Assembly: GCA_035534175.1 (NCBI GenBank)
Contig: DATLSM010000045.1
Location: 36,863-100,862 of the forward strand
Reading direction: 5' to 3'
Length of the DNA: 64,000 nt
Source of the DNA: DATLSM01 sp035534175
GTDB taxonomy: Bacteria > Actinomycetota > Thermoleophilia > Solirubrobacterales > 70-9
The translations under genes and the position numbers were made by a program. Below are positions 1 through 8,637 of the stretch, one piece after another (positions within the stretch are counted from its first letter, which is position 1; each line of letters begins with the position of its first letter). Below the pieces are notes generated by a model. That model did not search any database, was not told the DNA's origin, and saw nothing but the letters and a program-made list of their open reading frames with translations.

Positions 1-2
1 TC

Positions 3-227
3 GAGGCGCACCTGGACCTGGCCCGGGGGATGCTCGCCGCGGCGCTCGACTGGCGCCGCGACGGGCCGCCCGCCCCGCTGCTGCGCGGAGACGAGCTGGC
101 CGCCGAGCTGGGGATCGCTGAGGGGCCGGAGGTGGGTGAGCTGTTGGCCGAGCTGGAGGCAGCGCAGTACGCGGGCGAGGTGAGGACCCGCTCCGAGGCG
201 CTCGAGCTCCTGCGCCGTGGAGGCTGA
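3..227 (+). CDS. CCA tRNA nucleotidyltransferase-like protein, C-terminal fragment
   Basis: This is the last 74 codons of a gene whose start lies before the window. The visible part has the C-terminal helical pattern of CCA-adding enzymes and poly(A)-polymerase-like nucleotidyltransferases: an LLRGDELAAELGI segment, a GPEVGELLAELEAAQ helix, then a short basic end after a G-EVRTRSEALELL stretch. In that family this region helps position the tRNA acceptor arm while the 3' CCA end is added or repaired. The catalytic head domain is outside the window, so the call rests on the tail only. It reads in the same direction as infA, 56 nt downstream. Confidence 0.6.
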   Translation, partial: EAHLDLARGMLAAALDWRRDGPPAPLLRGDELAAELGIAEGPEVGELLAELEAAQYAGEVRTRSEALELLRRGG

Positions 228-283
228 ATCGAGCGCCGACGCTCGCGGGGCTGGATTTTTGTTTCGAGTACCCTCCCCGCCGC

Positions 284-502
284 ATGGCCAAAGAGGAAAA
301 GATCGAAATGGAGGGCGAGATAACCGAGGCCCTTCCCAACACGATGTTCAGAGTCAAACTCGACAACGGCCACGACGTCCTCGGCCACATCTCCGGCAAG
401 ATGCGCCGCCACTACATCCGCATCCTGCCGGGAGATCGGGTCAAGATCGAGCTCTCGCCCTATGACCTCGACCGCGGCCGAATCACCTACCGCTACAAAT
501 AG
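284..502 (+). CDS. infA: Translation initiation factor IF-1
   Basis: This is a complete 72-aa protein, exactly the usual IF-1 length, forming one OB fold of the S1 type. It starts with MAKEEKIEMEGEI, has the conserved VLGHISGKMRRHYIRI core and ends with RGRITYRYK. IF-1 binds the A site of the 30S subunit during initiation and works with IF-2 and IF-3. It stands alone here, not in a ribosomal protein operon, and a minus-strand gene converges on it 65 nt downstream. The identification is secure from length and near-consensus sequence. Confidence 0.97.
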   Translation: MAKEEKIEMEGEITEALPNTMFRVKLDNGHDVLGHISGKMRRHYIRILPGDRVKIELSPYDLDRGRITYRYK

Positions 503-567
503 CGCTCCGGCGCTCTCCCCCTCGCTCGCGCCCGCCAGGCCATGCTCGCCGCGTCCTTGCCGGGTGA

Positions 568-1788
568 TTATTTTGAGTCTGTGAGCTCGGCAACCAGGGC
601 CGACCAGGCGAAGTCCCTGGCGCCCAGGCCGCTGCCCGTACGCGGGTCGTAGTACTCGCGCAGACCTTCACGCTCGACCGCCGCGGTCAGACCCTGGGCC
701 ATACGCCCCGCCTCCTCCACGTAGCCCAGCCGCCGCATCCCCAGCCAGACCAACCAGGCGGCGTTGACCCAGGTCGGGCCGCGCCAGTAGCGCCGGATCG
801 GGCCACGGCCGCCGCCGGGCTGATAGCTGGACTCGCAGGCGGCGACCGAGGGCGGCGCCACCGCGGTCAGGAACTCACGCCCGTTCAGCAGGTGCTCCTC
901 GACCAGGCGGCGCCCGATCTCCTCCGGCAGGTCGGGCAGGGCGAGGGGCGCGAGGGCCGCCCAGGTGATCGCCCCGGGCCTTTCGCCACCGGGCTGGGCC
1001 TCGTCGAGGAAGAGGCCCCGGCGCTCGTCCCAAAGGCGCTCCACCAGCGCCCCGGTCACCGAGGCCTCGCCCAGCGCCTGCAGCGAGAGCGACCACATCG
1101 TGTTGACCAGGGTCTCGCAGAGCACCGGACCGGCGCGGTCGCGGATTCGCCGCGCATTCCAGCCGAGCCGCCGGTTGGTGTGGACCAGCCAGGGAAAGCC
1201 GATCCGGGCGTTGGCCCGCCAGCCCCAGACGGGGTCGAACTTGGGTGAGGCATCGAGCCCGGACTCATCGGGCTGGACGATCCACAGCAGCCCGTCCCCC
1301 TCGAGATCGCGGCTGCCGGCGAGCCACCTCGCCTGAGCCCCAATCCGCGGCTCAGCCGCCGGGTCGCCGACCGCGATCTGCCAGGCCCAGGCCAGCAGCG
1401 GCGGCTGGATCGTCTCGGTCTGCAGGGCGCCGCGCGAGGCGACGTTGTAGAAGGGGAGCCGGCCCAGGGAGACCGGCCGGTCCCAGAAGATCGTGTGCCC
1501 GAGGAAGCCGTCCGGCCGCTGCGCGGCGAGCAGGCTCTCCAGCTCCAGTCGCGAGCGGGCGGGATCAAAGCGCCGCCAGGCGATCGCCGCGAAGCAGGAA
1601 TCCCAATACCACTGCCATGGGTAGCGGCCGGGGCTGGGGCGGGTGTAGGCGAAGCGCACCCCGTCGCGCCTGCCCTCCAGCCAGTTCCCCCGCAGCACGC
1701 TCTCGGCGATCTCCCCGGCAGAGGGACCCGAGGCGGGCCCGTACCCACCGCCGTCGGCCCCTCGGCGGTGGGGTGATCCGCGGCTCAC
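568..1788 (-). CDS. GH63/MGH1-like glycoside hydrolase
   Basis: The 406-aa protein is predicted to be an (alpha/alpha)6-barrel glycosidase of the GH63 / mannosylglycerate-hydrolase-like group. Visible motifs are YPWQWYWDSCF near residue 55, where the Asp is a candidate catalytic acid, an FDP-x-WGWRANARIGF segment in the middle, and YWRGPTWVNAAWLVW near residue 335, the typical late-barrel motif. These enzymes hydrolyse alpha-linked glucosides or mannosides such as glucosylglycerate, or trim oligosaccharides; the substrate cannot be read here. There is no signal peptide, so it should be cytoplasmic. It starts with GTG and overlaps the stop of the upstream ABC permease by 4 nt, which suggests translational coupling. 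Confidence 0.7.
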   Translation of the reverse strand: MSRGSPHRRGADGGGYGPASGPSAGEIAESVLRGNWLEGRRDGVRFAYTRPSPGRYPWQWYWDSCFAAIAWRRFDPARSRLELESLLAAQRPDGFLGHTIFWDRPVSLGRLPFYNVASRGALQTETIQPPLLAWAWQIAVGDPAAEPRIGAQARWLAGSRDLEGDGLLWIVQPDESGLDASPKFDPVWGWRANARIGFPWLVHTNRRLGWNARRIRDRAGPVLCETLVNTMWSLSLQALGEASVTGALVERLWDERRGLFLDEAQPGGERPGAITWAALAPLALPDLPEEIGRRLVEEHLLNGREFLTAVAPPSVAACESSYQPGGGRGPIRRYWRGPTWVNAAWLVWLGMRRLGYVEEAGRMAQGLTAAVEREGLREYYDPRTGSGLGARDFAWSALVAELTDSK

Positions 1789-2588
1789 ACCGCCGTGCGC
1801 CGCATCTCGCGCAGGGCGAGGGTGCCGAGGAGCGCGAGCAACCCGATCAGGGCCAACAACCCCGGCCAGGTTTCAGCCCAGGTGACGCCACCGACGAAGC
1901 CCTGCCGCGCCGCGTCGATCACCTGGGTGACCGGGTTCACCTGCGCCACGCTCTTCAACCAGCCCTGCAGCAGGGCGATCGGCGCGTAGGCGGTGGTGGT
2001 GAGGATCAGCGCCATCATCCCCGCCTGCATCAGCGGCGCCGCCGACTGGCTCTTGAAGTGCAGGGCCAGCGTCGATGCCCAGCAGGCGGCGACGGCCGCC
2101 ATCGCGGCGACCATGAAGTAGGCGATCAGAAGCCCGTCCAGGCCGGGAAAGCTGGCCCCAAGCGCCAGGGCGACGATCAGGACCAAGGTCGCCGGGATCA
2201 GCGAGCGGGCGCTCGCCGCCAGTACGGTGCCCGCCAGCAGCACCCAACGGGGCGCAGGGGAGACGAGCAGCCGGTCGAGCCAGCCCTGCTCGATGTCGCG
2301 CGCCAGGTTGACGCCGGCTGCCGCACCGGTGAACCCCGCCCCCTGGAGCATGCTGACCGGCACGATGAAGCTCTCATAGCTGCCGGTGGAGAAGCCTTTG
2401 AGCTGGGTCAGCGCGCCGAAGACTCCGTTCAGTCCGAGGAAGAAGATGGTCGGCGCCAGCACGCCGGGAATCGCCGCCCCCGGCACCCGCAGCAGCTCGT
2501 TCTTGGCCCTCACCATCAGCGCCCCGATCGTCGCCAGGTTCGTCCTCCATGTGGGGTTCCGCGCCGCCACGGCGGCCGAGGCGTCCAT
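1785..2588 (-). CDS. ABC-2 type transporter permease (second permease)
   Basis: The 267-aa protein has six probable membrane helices and the ABC-2 permease layout: a cytoplasmic N-terminus, then helices around residues 38-58, 70-90, 115-140, 145-170, 178-200 and 240-260. The NPVTQVIDAARQGFVGG segment before the last helix is typical of DrrB/ABC-2 permeases. The ATG at 2588 shares a base with the stop of the preceding permease gene, and its own stop overlaps the glycosidase start. With the gene before it and the ATPase it forms a two-permease drug/polysaccharide-type exporter. The substrate is unknown. Confidence 0.85.
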   Translation of the reverse strand: MDASAAVAARNPTWRTNLATIGALMVRAKNELLRVPGAAIPGVLAPTIFFLGLNGVFGALTQLKGFSTGSYESFIVPVSMLQGAGFTGAAAGVNLARDIEQGWLDRLLVSPAPRWVLLAGTVLAASARSLIPATLVLIVALALGASFPGLDGLLIAYFMVAAMAAVAACWASTLALHFKSQSAAPLMQAGMMALILTTTAYAPIALLQGWLKSVAQVNPVTQVIDAARQGFVGGVTWAETWPGLLALIGLLALLGTLALREMRRTAV

Positions 2589-3373
2589 CAGCCGGCCCGC
2601 AGACGGTGGCGCAGCGCGCGGGCGCTGAGCCCCAGCCCCAAGACGATGATGCCGGTGATCGTGAGCACCGCGTAGAGGGTTTCTGAAGCGCTGATCCCGG
2701 AGATCATCGGGCTGCGGATCCCGTTGACGATGAGGCTCAGAGGGTTGTATTCGGCGATCGTCTGCGCCGGCTGGATCATCAGGTTCTCGGGGAAGAAGGC
2801 GGAGGAGAGGAAGAGGACGACGAGGACCAGGGGGAAGAGGCCCTGCACGACGCTGGCGCTGCCGGTCCGCAGGGCGATCGCGGCGCCGATCCCGCCGACC
2901 GCCAGCGCCGCCGAGGTGACGAGGAAGATCGCGATCAAGGCTCCGGGGACGCCGCTCTGGATTTCGGCGCCGAAGATCAGCCCGATCGCCAGGAACCAGA
3001 GGGAGGAGAAAAGCCCCAGCGCCGCGGTCCCGGCGAGTCGCCCGAGGACGATCGTGAAGCGCGATATCGGCGCCGTGAAGAGCCGGTCGGTGAACCCCAT
3101 CTCGATGTCGACCGCCAGGGCGATGCCGCCGCTGTTGCCGGCCAGCATCAGCGACTGCATCATCGCCCCGGCGAGCATGAACTGGAGAAAGCTCTGCACC
3201 GGCGGGAAGCCGGGCAGGTTGACCGCGGCGCCGGCGCCCCCGGTCTGGATCGCCAGCAGCAGGGTGGGGAAGACGACGATTGGAGCGATCAGCTGCGGCC
3301 GGCGGAAGGTCTGGCGGATCGAGCGCATCCCCAATGCCCTGATCACCCGGAGGTTGATCGCCATGGAGCTCAA
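2588..3373 (-). CDS. ABC-2 type transporter permease (first permease)
   Basis: The 261-aa integral membrane protein has six predicted helices. Conserved ABC-2 elements include EMGFTDRLFTAPISR in the loop after helix 2, SSAFFPENLMIQPAQ before the last helix pair and EYNPLSLIVNGIRSP. It overlaps the ATPase gene by 4 nt upstream and the second permease by 1 nt downstream, so the three are almost certainly co-translated. Two different permeases with one ATPase suggest a heterodimeric channel. The family exports antibiotics, lipids or polysaccharides. Confidence 0.87.
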   Translation of the reverse strand: MSSMAINLRVIRALGMRSIRQTFRRPQLIAPIVVFPTLLLAIQTGGAGAAVNLPGFPPVQSFLQFMLAGAMMQSLMLAGNSGGIALAVDIEMGFTDRLFTAPISRFTIVLGRLAGTAALGLFSSLWFLAIGLIFGAEIQSGVPGALIAIFLVTSAALAVGGIGAAIALRTGSASVVQGLFPLVLVVLFLSSAFFPENLMIQPAQTIAEYNPLSLIVNGIRSPMISGISASETLYAVLTITGIIVLGLGLSARALRHRLRAG

Positions 3374-4341
3374 ACCTCGACCGGCTCCTTCTCCGCCTCT
3401 TCCTCGATCTCCTCCGCCAGGTGGTAGCCGGTTTTCTCGACGAAGACGTCGTCCAGGGTGGGACGGACCAGCTCCAGCGACTCGACCGCGATCCCGGCCT
3501 CGTCCAGGGCCCGCACCACGCGCGGGATGTCCGCCGCGCCGTTCTCCACCTCGACCAGGACCGCCTTGGCATCCTTGGGCGGCAGCAGCTTGCCGATCCG
3601 GGCGCAGATCTCCTCCGCTTGGGCCACGGAACCCTCGGCCAGGTGGAGCTCGATGTGGGGGTGGCCGATCTCGGCCTTGAGCGATTCCGGGGTCCCTTTG
3701 GCGACGATCTTGCCATCGTCGATGATCCCCACCCTGTCGGCCAGCTGGTCTGCCTCCTCCAGGTACTGGGTGGTGAGGAAGACGGTGGTTCCTTCCTCGT
3801 TCAGGCCTCTCACCTCCTCCCAGATCGTTTTACGGCTGACCGGATCGAGGCCGGTGGTCGGCTCGTCGAGGAACAGGACGCGTGGTTCGTGGACCAACGC
3901 CGCGGCGAGATCGAGGCGCCGCTGCATTCCACCCGAGTATGTGCCGACCCGGCGGTCGGCCGCGGCGGCGAGGTCGACTCGCTCCAGCAGGTCATCGGCG
4001 CGTCGCTTGCCCTCCTCGCTGGGGATGCCCTGGAGCGTGGCCTGCAGGCGGATCAGCTCGCGCCCGGTCATCAGCGGGTCGAGGGCGGCTTCCTGCAGGG
4101 CGACTCCGATCGATCCCCGCACCGCCCGCGCTTCGGCGACCACGTCGTGCCCGGCCACCGTGGCCCTGCCGCCGGTCGGCAGCAGCAGCGTCGTCAGCAC
4201 TCGCACGGTCGTCGTCTTTCCCGCCCCGTTGGGACCGAGGAAGCCATAGATTTCTCCCTCCGCGACCTCCAGGTCGATCCCCTGTACGGCGCGCACCTCT
4301 CCGAAGGCCCGTTCCAGCCCCTCGACCACGATCGCCGGCAT
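3370..4341 (-). CDS. ABC transporter ATP-binding protein (DrrA-like)
   Basis: The 323-aa ATPase of an ABC-2 exporter has all nucleotide-binding motifs: Walker A GPNGAGKTT at residues 36-44, the signature YSGGMQ at 135-140, Walker B LFLDEP at 156-161 and an H-loop region replaced by TTQYLEEAD. The C-terminal 100 residues form the DrrA-type extension ending in a very acidic tail. It energises the two permeases encoded directly downstream. TTQ where most ABC ATPases have TH is common in the DrrA group, so this is not a defect. The upstream amidase stop lies 3 nt away. Confidence 0.93.
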   Translation of the reverse strand: MPAIVVEGLERAFGEVRAVQGIDLEVAEGEIYGFLGPNGAGKTTTVRVLTTLLLPTGGRATVAGHDVVAEARAVRGSIGVALQEAALDPLMTGRELIRLQATLQGIPSEEGKRRADDLLERVDLAAAADRRVGTYSGGMQRRLDLAAALVHEPRVLFLDEPTTGLDPVSRKTIWEEVRGLNEEGTTVFLTTQYLEEADQLADRVGIIDDGKIVAKGTPESLKAEIGHPHIELHLAEGSVAQAEEICARIGKLLPPKDAKAVLVEVENGAADIPRVVRALDEAGIAVESLELVRPTLDDVFVEKTGYHLAEEIEEEAEKEPVEV

Positions 4342-4343
4342 CC

Positions 4344-5711
4344 CTAGACCTCCGATCGCTCGCCCTGGGCGACGGGCGAGAGCATCTGGACCCAGCGCCG
4401 CCCGTTGGCCCTCTCCAGCGCCTCCGCCGCGTCGAGCAGCAGCTCGTCGCGTCCCCAGGCGGCCTGGAGCTGGAGGCCGATCGGCAAGCCGCCGGCGAGC
4501 CCAACCGGGACGCTGATCGACGGGATCCCGGTCAGGTTGGCCAGGCCGGCGCCGCGCACATTGGCCTGATCGGCGCTGAGCGTGCCGGAGGGCAGCTCGA
4601 CCAGCGGCACCTCCAGCGGCGGGGCGACCGCGGGGACCGTGGGCCAGGCGATCAGGTCCACCTGCTCGAAGGCCGCGGCCACCCGGTGGCGCATCAGGGT
4701 GCGGACCCGCTGCGCCTTGACGCTCGCCGCCGCCGGCAGCAGCATCCGGTACTTGGCGAAACCGCGGGCGATGGGGCTGAGTTCGGGGTTCAGGTGGTTG
4801 AGCCGCTGGGGAGAGACTTCCCCCAGGCTCTCGGTGTTGGCGATCAGCACCGTGGCCAGCGATCCGGACTCAATGCCGGCGAGCTCCAGCTCGCGCACCT
4901 CGCCCCCGCTTTCGGCCCGCAGCGCCTCGATCGCCTCCTCACAGGCGACCCTCACCTCGGGCGCGACGTCTTCGGAGACGGCGTCGCGCACCACCCCGAT
5001 CCGCAGGCCGGCGGCCCCTCCGGCGAGGAGCTTTTGGCTGAACAGCGCCGAGCCGAGCAGGCGGCAGTCCGCCGCGTCGGCGCACAGCGGGCCGGAGACG
5101 ATCGTGCTGGAGATGGAGGCCAGGTGGTGGCCGGCCATCGCCGAGCGGCCGAAGGTCGGCTTCAGCCCGGTCAGCCCGCAGTAGGCGGCGGGGAAGCGAA
5201 TCGAGCCGATCCCGTCGGCGCCGACCGCACCGGCGACGAGCCGCGCCGCTACCGCGGCGGCCGGCCCGCTGGAGGAGCCACCCGGGCAGCGCTCGGTGTT
5301 CCAGGGGTTGCGGGCGGGCCCATAGACGGAGGTGTTGCCGGTACTGCTGGCACCCAGCTCGTGCATGTTGGCGACCCCGATGATCACCGCCCCGGCGTCG
5401 CGCAGGGCGCGGTAGGGGCCGGACTCCCCGGGCGCCGTGGCGGCGAACATTTCGGCGGCGCCGAAGCGCTGGGCGCGCCAGGGCAGCGGCCACTCATCCT
5501 TGATCACCAGCGGCACGCCGCGCAGCGGCCCTCCCGGCGCCGCCGCGAGCATCTCGCGCGAGCGCTCGGGGAAGGTCTCGATCACGGCGTTTACCGCCGG
5601 ATTTCGCTGCTCGATCCGCTCCAGCGCCGCCTCGAGCAGTTCGGCGGGATCGGCGTCTCCGGCCCCGATCGCCGTGGCCTGCGCCCGCAGCCCCAGATCG
5701 AGCACGTTCAC
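4344..5711 (-). CDS. Amidase-signature family hydrolase
   Basis: The 455-aa protein has the Ser-cisSer-Lys triad of the amidase signature family: Lys71 in VIKDEW, the cis-Ser in GGSSSG at residues 144-149 and the nucleophile Ser170 in GIGSIRFP. It would hydrolyse an amide bond in the cytoplasm; substrates range from simple amides to aminoacyl-tRNA (GatA). The length fits both, but there is no gatB here, and the partner gene upstream is not a clear GatC, so a free amidase is more likely. Its start overlaps the stop of a 67-aa gene by 4 nt, and the ABC exporter follows directly. Confidence 0.85.
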   Translation of the reverse strand: MNVLDLGLRAQATAIGAGDADPAELLEAALERIEQRNPAVNAVIETFPERSREMLAAAPGGPLRGVPLVIKDEWPLPWRAQRFGAAEMFAATAPGESGPYRALRDAGAVIIGVANMHELGASSTGNTSVYGPARNPWNTERCPGGSSSGPAAAVAARLVAGAVGADGIGSIRFPAAYCGLTGLKPTFGRSAMAGHHLASISSTIVSGPLCADAADCRLLGSALFSQKLLAGGAAGLRIGVVRDAVSEDVAPEVRVACEEAIEALRAESGGEVRELELAGIESGSLATVLIANTESLGEVSPQRLNHLNPELSPIARGFAKYRMLLPAAASVKAQRVRTLMRHRVAAAFEQVDLIAWPTVPAVAPPLEVPLVELPSGTLSADQANVRGAGLANLTGIPSISVPVGLAGGLPIGLQLQAAWGRDELLLDAAEALERANGRRWVQMLSPVAQGERSEV

Positions 5712-5911
5712 GGGGTCTCCGGGGGCTGGGAGAGGTCCGGGCAGCGCTCCGCCTGGACTCCACTCGTGTCGAGCGCCAGCAGCTCGCGGATCGGTTGCCA
5801 GAAGAGCTTGTGGGCGGCGCCGATCACCGCCAGGTCCACCTCGTCCACCTCTATTCCGAGGGAGGCGAGGCCGGCGGGAATGAAATCGTCTGCTCGGTTG
5901 GAGGCCTCCAT
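5708..5911 (-). CDS. Small acidic protein coupled to the amidase
   Basis: I infer a 67-aa protein starting at the ATG at 5911; the frame is open further upstream but that part looks non-coding. The core DDFIPAGLASLGIEVDEVD is followed by a probable helix with AAHKLFWQPIRELLALD. Its stop overlaps the amidase start (ATGA), so the two are probably translated together. Small helical partners such as GatC or AtzG occur next to amidase-signature enzymes, but no convincing family match can be read. The sequence before the chosen start has no clear Shine-Dalgarno site. Confidence 0.55.
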   Translation of the reverse strand: MEASNRADDFIPAGLASLGIEVDEVDLAVIGAAHKLFWQPIRELLALDTSGVQAERCPDLSQPPETP

Positions 5912-6045
5912 CTGGCGGGGGCCAACCCTACAGAGGGGAGATGGCCGGGATCGTGCAGGAGACTCCCCTGCTTCGCATCCCAGCGGCGCGAGCGGCAGAA
6001 TCCCGGCCGCAACCGGGGAACTAGCCCCGTGTTGCCAAGTAGTCG

Positions 6046-6816
6046 ATGGCATCCGAAGCAGCGAAAAGCCGATCCACCGGTCTCCGCGCGCTGGCCACAG
6101 TCGCGGCCGCCGCCTGCCTGCTACTCGCGCTGGTCGGCGCGACCTGGCCGGGTGCGGCGGACTCCGCCCCGCTGCGGGTCGTCGTCCTCGGACAGACCTC
6201 CTCGACCCCGGCCCCCTCCTGCCCGGGCAAGATCGTCAACGGCATCGCGATCGTGCCCTGCCGGGTGGAGGGCCACGTCACCGGTTTCCAAGCCGCCGCC
6301 GGCGGCGTGGCGAAACCCTACGTGGCGCCCTTCGAAGGCAAGCTCGTCGCCTGGTCGATCACCCTATCCCGGCCCTCGACCACGACCTCCGCCACCACCA
6401 CCAACGAGGTCGGCTTCTTCGACGAATTCCTCGGCAAGCCGGCGGAGGCGAGGATCGGCGTCCTGCGGGCCCTCAGAGGAACCACTCCGCCCCAGTACAC
6501 CCTGGTGCGCGAGAGCCCGGTTCAGGTGCTGAACCCCTTTTTCGGCAGTACCGTGATCTTCGCCCTCGAACGGCCGCTCACCGTCCTCCAGGGCCAGACG
6601 GTCGCTCTCACCGTGCCCACCTGGGCGCCGATGTTCGCCTTCAACGTCTCGGCTGACAACACCTGGCGCGGCAGCCGCCTGCCCAAGCACTGCTCCTCCA
6701 AAGAAGACATCAAAGGCGGCCACCCCCAGCAGGTGCTCGGCAAGACCAAGACCTACGGCTGCTTCTACTCCAGCGCCCGCCTGCTCTACACGGCCACCCT
6801 GGTGAAGAAGCCCTGA
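6046..6816 (+). CDS. Secreted protein of unknown function
   Basis: The 256-aa protein has a typical Sec signal peptide: a basic start, a hydrophobic LATVAAAACLLLALVGA core at about residues 16-32, and a likely cut near Ala-Asp-Ser around residue 40. The mature part contains four scattered cysteines and a central segment with NEVGFFDEFLGKPAEARIGV that looks beta-rich. I do not recognise a catalytic motif. It is transcribed away from the amidase operon and converges on a zinc-ribbon gene. Confidence 0.7.
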   Translation: MASEAAKSRSTGLRALATVAAAACLLLALVGATWPGAADSAPLRVVVLGQTSSTPAPSCPGKIVNGIAIVPCRVEGHVTGFQAAAGGVAKPYVAPFEGKLVAWSITLSRPSTTTSATTTNEVGFFDEFLGKPAEARIGVLRALRGTTPPQYTLVRESPVQVLNPFFGSTVIFALERPLTVLQGQTVALTVPTWAPMFAFNVSADNTWRGSRLPKHCSSKEDIKGGHPQQVLGKTKTYGCFYSSARLLYTATLVKKP

Positions 6817-6900
6817 CGGCGTCCGGCCGGCGGCGCATACCGGCCTCCTCGCCGCCCGCCCCCGGATCCCACGGCGCTCCCTGCGCTTGGTCAGACGGCG

Positions 6901-7164
6901 TCAGCCGGCCGACTGGCGAAGGCCGCAATGGGGGCAGTCGCTGAGGTCAAGACCGATCAGCTGGTCGCAGCGGCGGCAGGCGTGGAGGTTTTCCGGCGCC
7001 CGCGCCAGCGCCGAGGCCGAGGGAGCGAGCGGCGCCACCATCGCCACCGGCTCCATCTCCTCCCCGGTCTCCCGGTCAATGTAGAGGGAGCCGGGCTCGG
7101 CATGGGCCAGCGCCTCACGGCCCGAAGCCGGCGCCCGCATCCGGTAGAGCTGCCTGAGGTTCAT
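6901..7164 (-). CDS. Small zinc-ribbon protein
   Basis: The 87-aa protein has one C-terminal zinc ribbon, CRRCDQL followed 9 residues later by CPHCGLRQ, giving a four-cysteine site at about residues 66-83. The N-terminal half has no recognisable domain. I placed the start at the ATG at 7164, because codons further upstream read as a low-complexity Arg/Cys stretch that overlaps the promoter side of the divergent glycosyltransferase gene. No specific function can be assigned. Confidence 0.6.
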   Translation of the reverse strand: MNLRQLYRMRAPASGREALAHAEPGSLYIDRETGEEMEPVAMVAPLAPSASALARAPENLHACRRCDQLIGLDLSDCPHCGLRQSAG

Positions 7165-7226
7165 CCGGGCGCCACAATAGAGCACCGGCCACCCCCCGCC
7201 GCGGGAGGAGAGGAGGCGGCGCCGAT

Positions 7227-8570
7227 ATGAAAATTCTCGTCTTCCACGGCTACATGCTGCGCGGCACCGGCAGCAACATCTACAACGCCAACCTCGCCCG
7301 CGCACTCGCTCGGCTGGGGCATGAGGTTCACCTCCTCTGCCAGGACCGCGAGGTCAAGCTGGAGGGCGTCCAGATCCACAATCCTGAGATCGGCGGGCTG
7401 CTCCCCGTCTATGTGGTGGACCCCTACGAGGGCTTCGAGGTCAAGGCCTTTCCCCAGTTGAGCGAGGCGGAGCTGGAGCACTACATGGAGGCCAACGTCG
7501 CGGCGGTGAGGGGGGTCGCCGAGGCAGCGGGAGGCATCGACGCCGCCGTGGCCAACCACCTGATCATGGGCCCGGCGATCCTCGCCCGGGCCGGCGTCGC
7601 CCCCTTTGCCGCCAAGATCCACGGCTCTGCCCTGGAGTACACGGTCAAGCCCAACCCCCGCTTCCTTCCCTACGCCCGCGAGGGCCTGCGGGCCGCCTCG
7701 GGGGTGCTGGTCGGCTCCGCCCACACGGCGGAATCGCTGTGGGCCACACTCCCCGACATCCCCGGCCTGCGAGGGAAGACCCGCCTCGGCCCCCCCGGCG
7801 TCGACACGGAGGAGTTCAGGCCGGCGGGGGAGCGCGGTCCGCTGATCGTCTTCGTCGGCAAGCTGATCGTCTCCAAGGGGGTGGACCTGCTGCTGGCCGC
7901 CTGGCCGCTGCTTCACGCTGCACAGCCAAAGGCCAGGTTGCAGATCGCCGGGTTCGGGGAGTATGAGGACGGGCTGCGCCGGTTAAAGGCCGCGCTGGAT
8001 CGAGGCGACCTGGCAGAGGCGCGCGAGGTTGCCAGCCTCGGGCGCCGGCTGGAGGGCGGCGGTGAGGCCAAACCCCTGGCGATCCTCGCCGCGTTCCTCG
8101 CCGACCCGCCGTCCGGTTACGCCGAGGCGGCGCTCGCAGCGGCCGGCTCGGTCGAGTTCCTCGGCCGGCAAGAGCACGACCAGGTGGCCGAGCTCTTGCC
8201 CCAGGCGGAGGCGCTGGTCATGCCGAGCACCTTTCCCGAGGCCTTCGGGATGGTCGCGGTGGAGGCCGCCGCATGCGGGGCGCTGCCGGTCTCAAGCGAC
8301 CACTCCGGCATGGGGGAGGTGTCGCGGCAGCTGGCTCCCGCCCTGGCCCCCGAGGTCGCTGGCCTCACTTCCTTCCCGCTCGAGGCGGGTGCGGTCGAGG
8401 CGATCGCCCAGCGCCTCGATCGCTGGCTGGCCCTCCCGCCCCCAGAGCGGGCGGCGGCGCGCAGGGCGCTGGTCGAGACCGTTCGCCGGCTGTGGAGCTG
8501 GGAGGGAGTGGCCCGCGGGGCCCTCGCCGCGGCGGGCGGCAGATTGGGCGAGCTGGCGCCACCCGGGTAG
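7227..8570 (+). CDS. GT4-family glycosyltransferase
   Basis: The 447-aa protein has two Rossmann-like halves (GT-B fold). The N-terminus has the acceptor-side glycine turn MLRGTGSNIYNANLARAL. The C-terminal half begins with VFVGKLIVSKGVDLLL and carries the donor-binding MPSTFPEAFGMVAVEAAACG stretch with the two conserved glutamates of retaining GT4 enzymes. It probably transfers a sugar from a nucleotide donor to a lipid or small acceptor at the cytoplasmic membrane. An insertion of about 60 residues around 255-315 separates the two motifs. A strong purine-rich ribosome site (GGAGGAGAGGAGG) precedes the ATG. Confidence 0.88.
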   Translation: MKILVFHGYMLRGTGSNIYNANLARALARLGHEVHLLCQDREVKLEGVQIHNPEIGGLLPVYVVDPYEGFEVKAFPQLSEAELEHYMEANVAAVRGVAEAAGGIDAAVANHLIMGPAILARAGVAPFAAKIHGSALEYTVKPNPRFLPYAREGLRAASGVLVGSAHTAESLWATLPDIPGLRGKTRLGPPGVDTEEFRPAGERGPLIVFVGKLIVSKGVDLLLAAWPLLHAAQPKARLQIAGFGEYEDGLRRLKAALDRGDLAEAREVASLGRRLEGGGEAKPLAILAAFLADPPSGYAEAALAAAGSVEFLGRQEHDQVAELLPQAEALVMPSTFPEAFGMVAVEAAACGALPVSSDHSGMGEVSRQLAPALAPEVAGLTSFPLEAGAVEAIAQRLDRWLALPPPERAAARRALVETVRRLWSWEGVARGALAAAGGRLGELAPPG

Positions 8571-8619
8571 CTCGTGCCGAGCGTCATTTGGGCTTCCAAG
8601 CCTCCCGCCGAAGCTTCAA

Positions 8620-8625
8620 TAGAAT
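8620..8625 (+). promoter_or_regulatory. Candidate -10 box for ctaC
   Basis: TAGAAT lies 12 nt before the ctaC ATG, with no Shine-Dalgarno sequence between them. This spacing would put the transcript start within a few bases of the start codon, as expected for a leaderless mRNA. No convincing -35 box was found. Confidence 0.35.
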
Positions 8626-8637
8626 GCCGCCGCGCTC

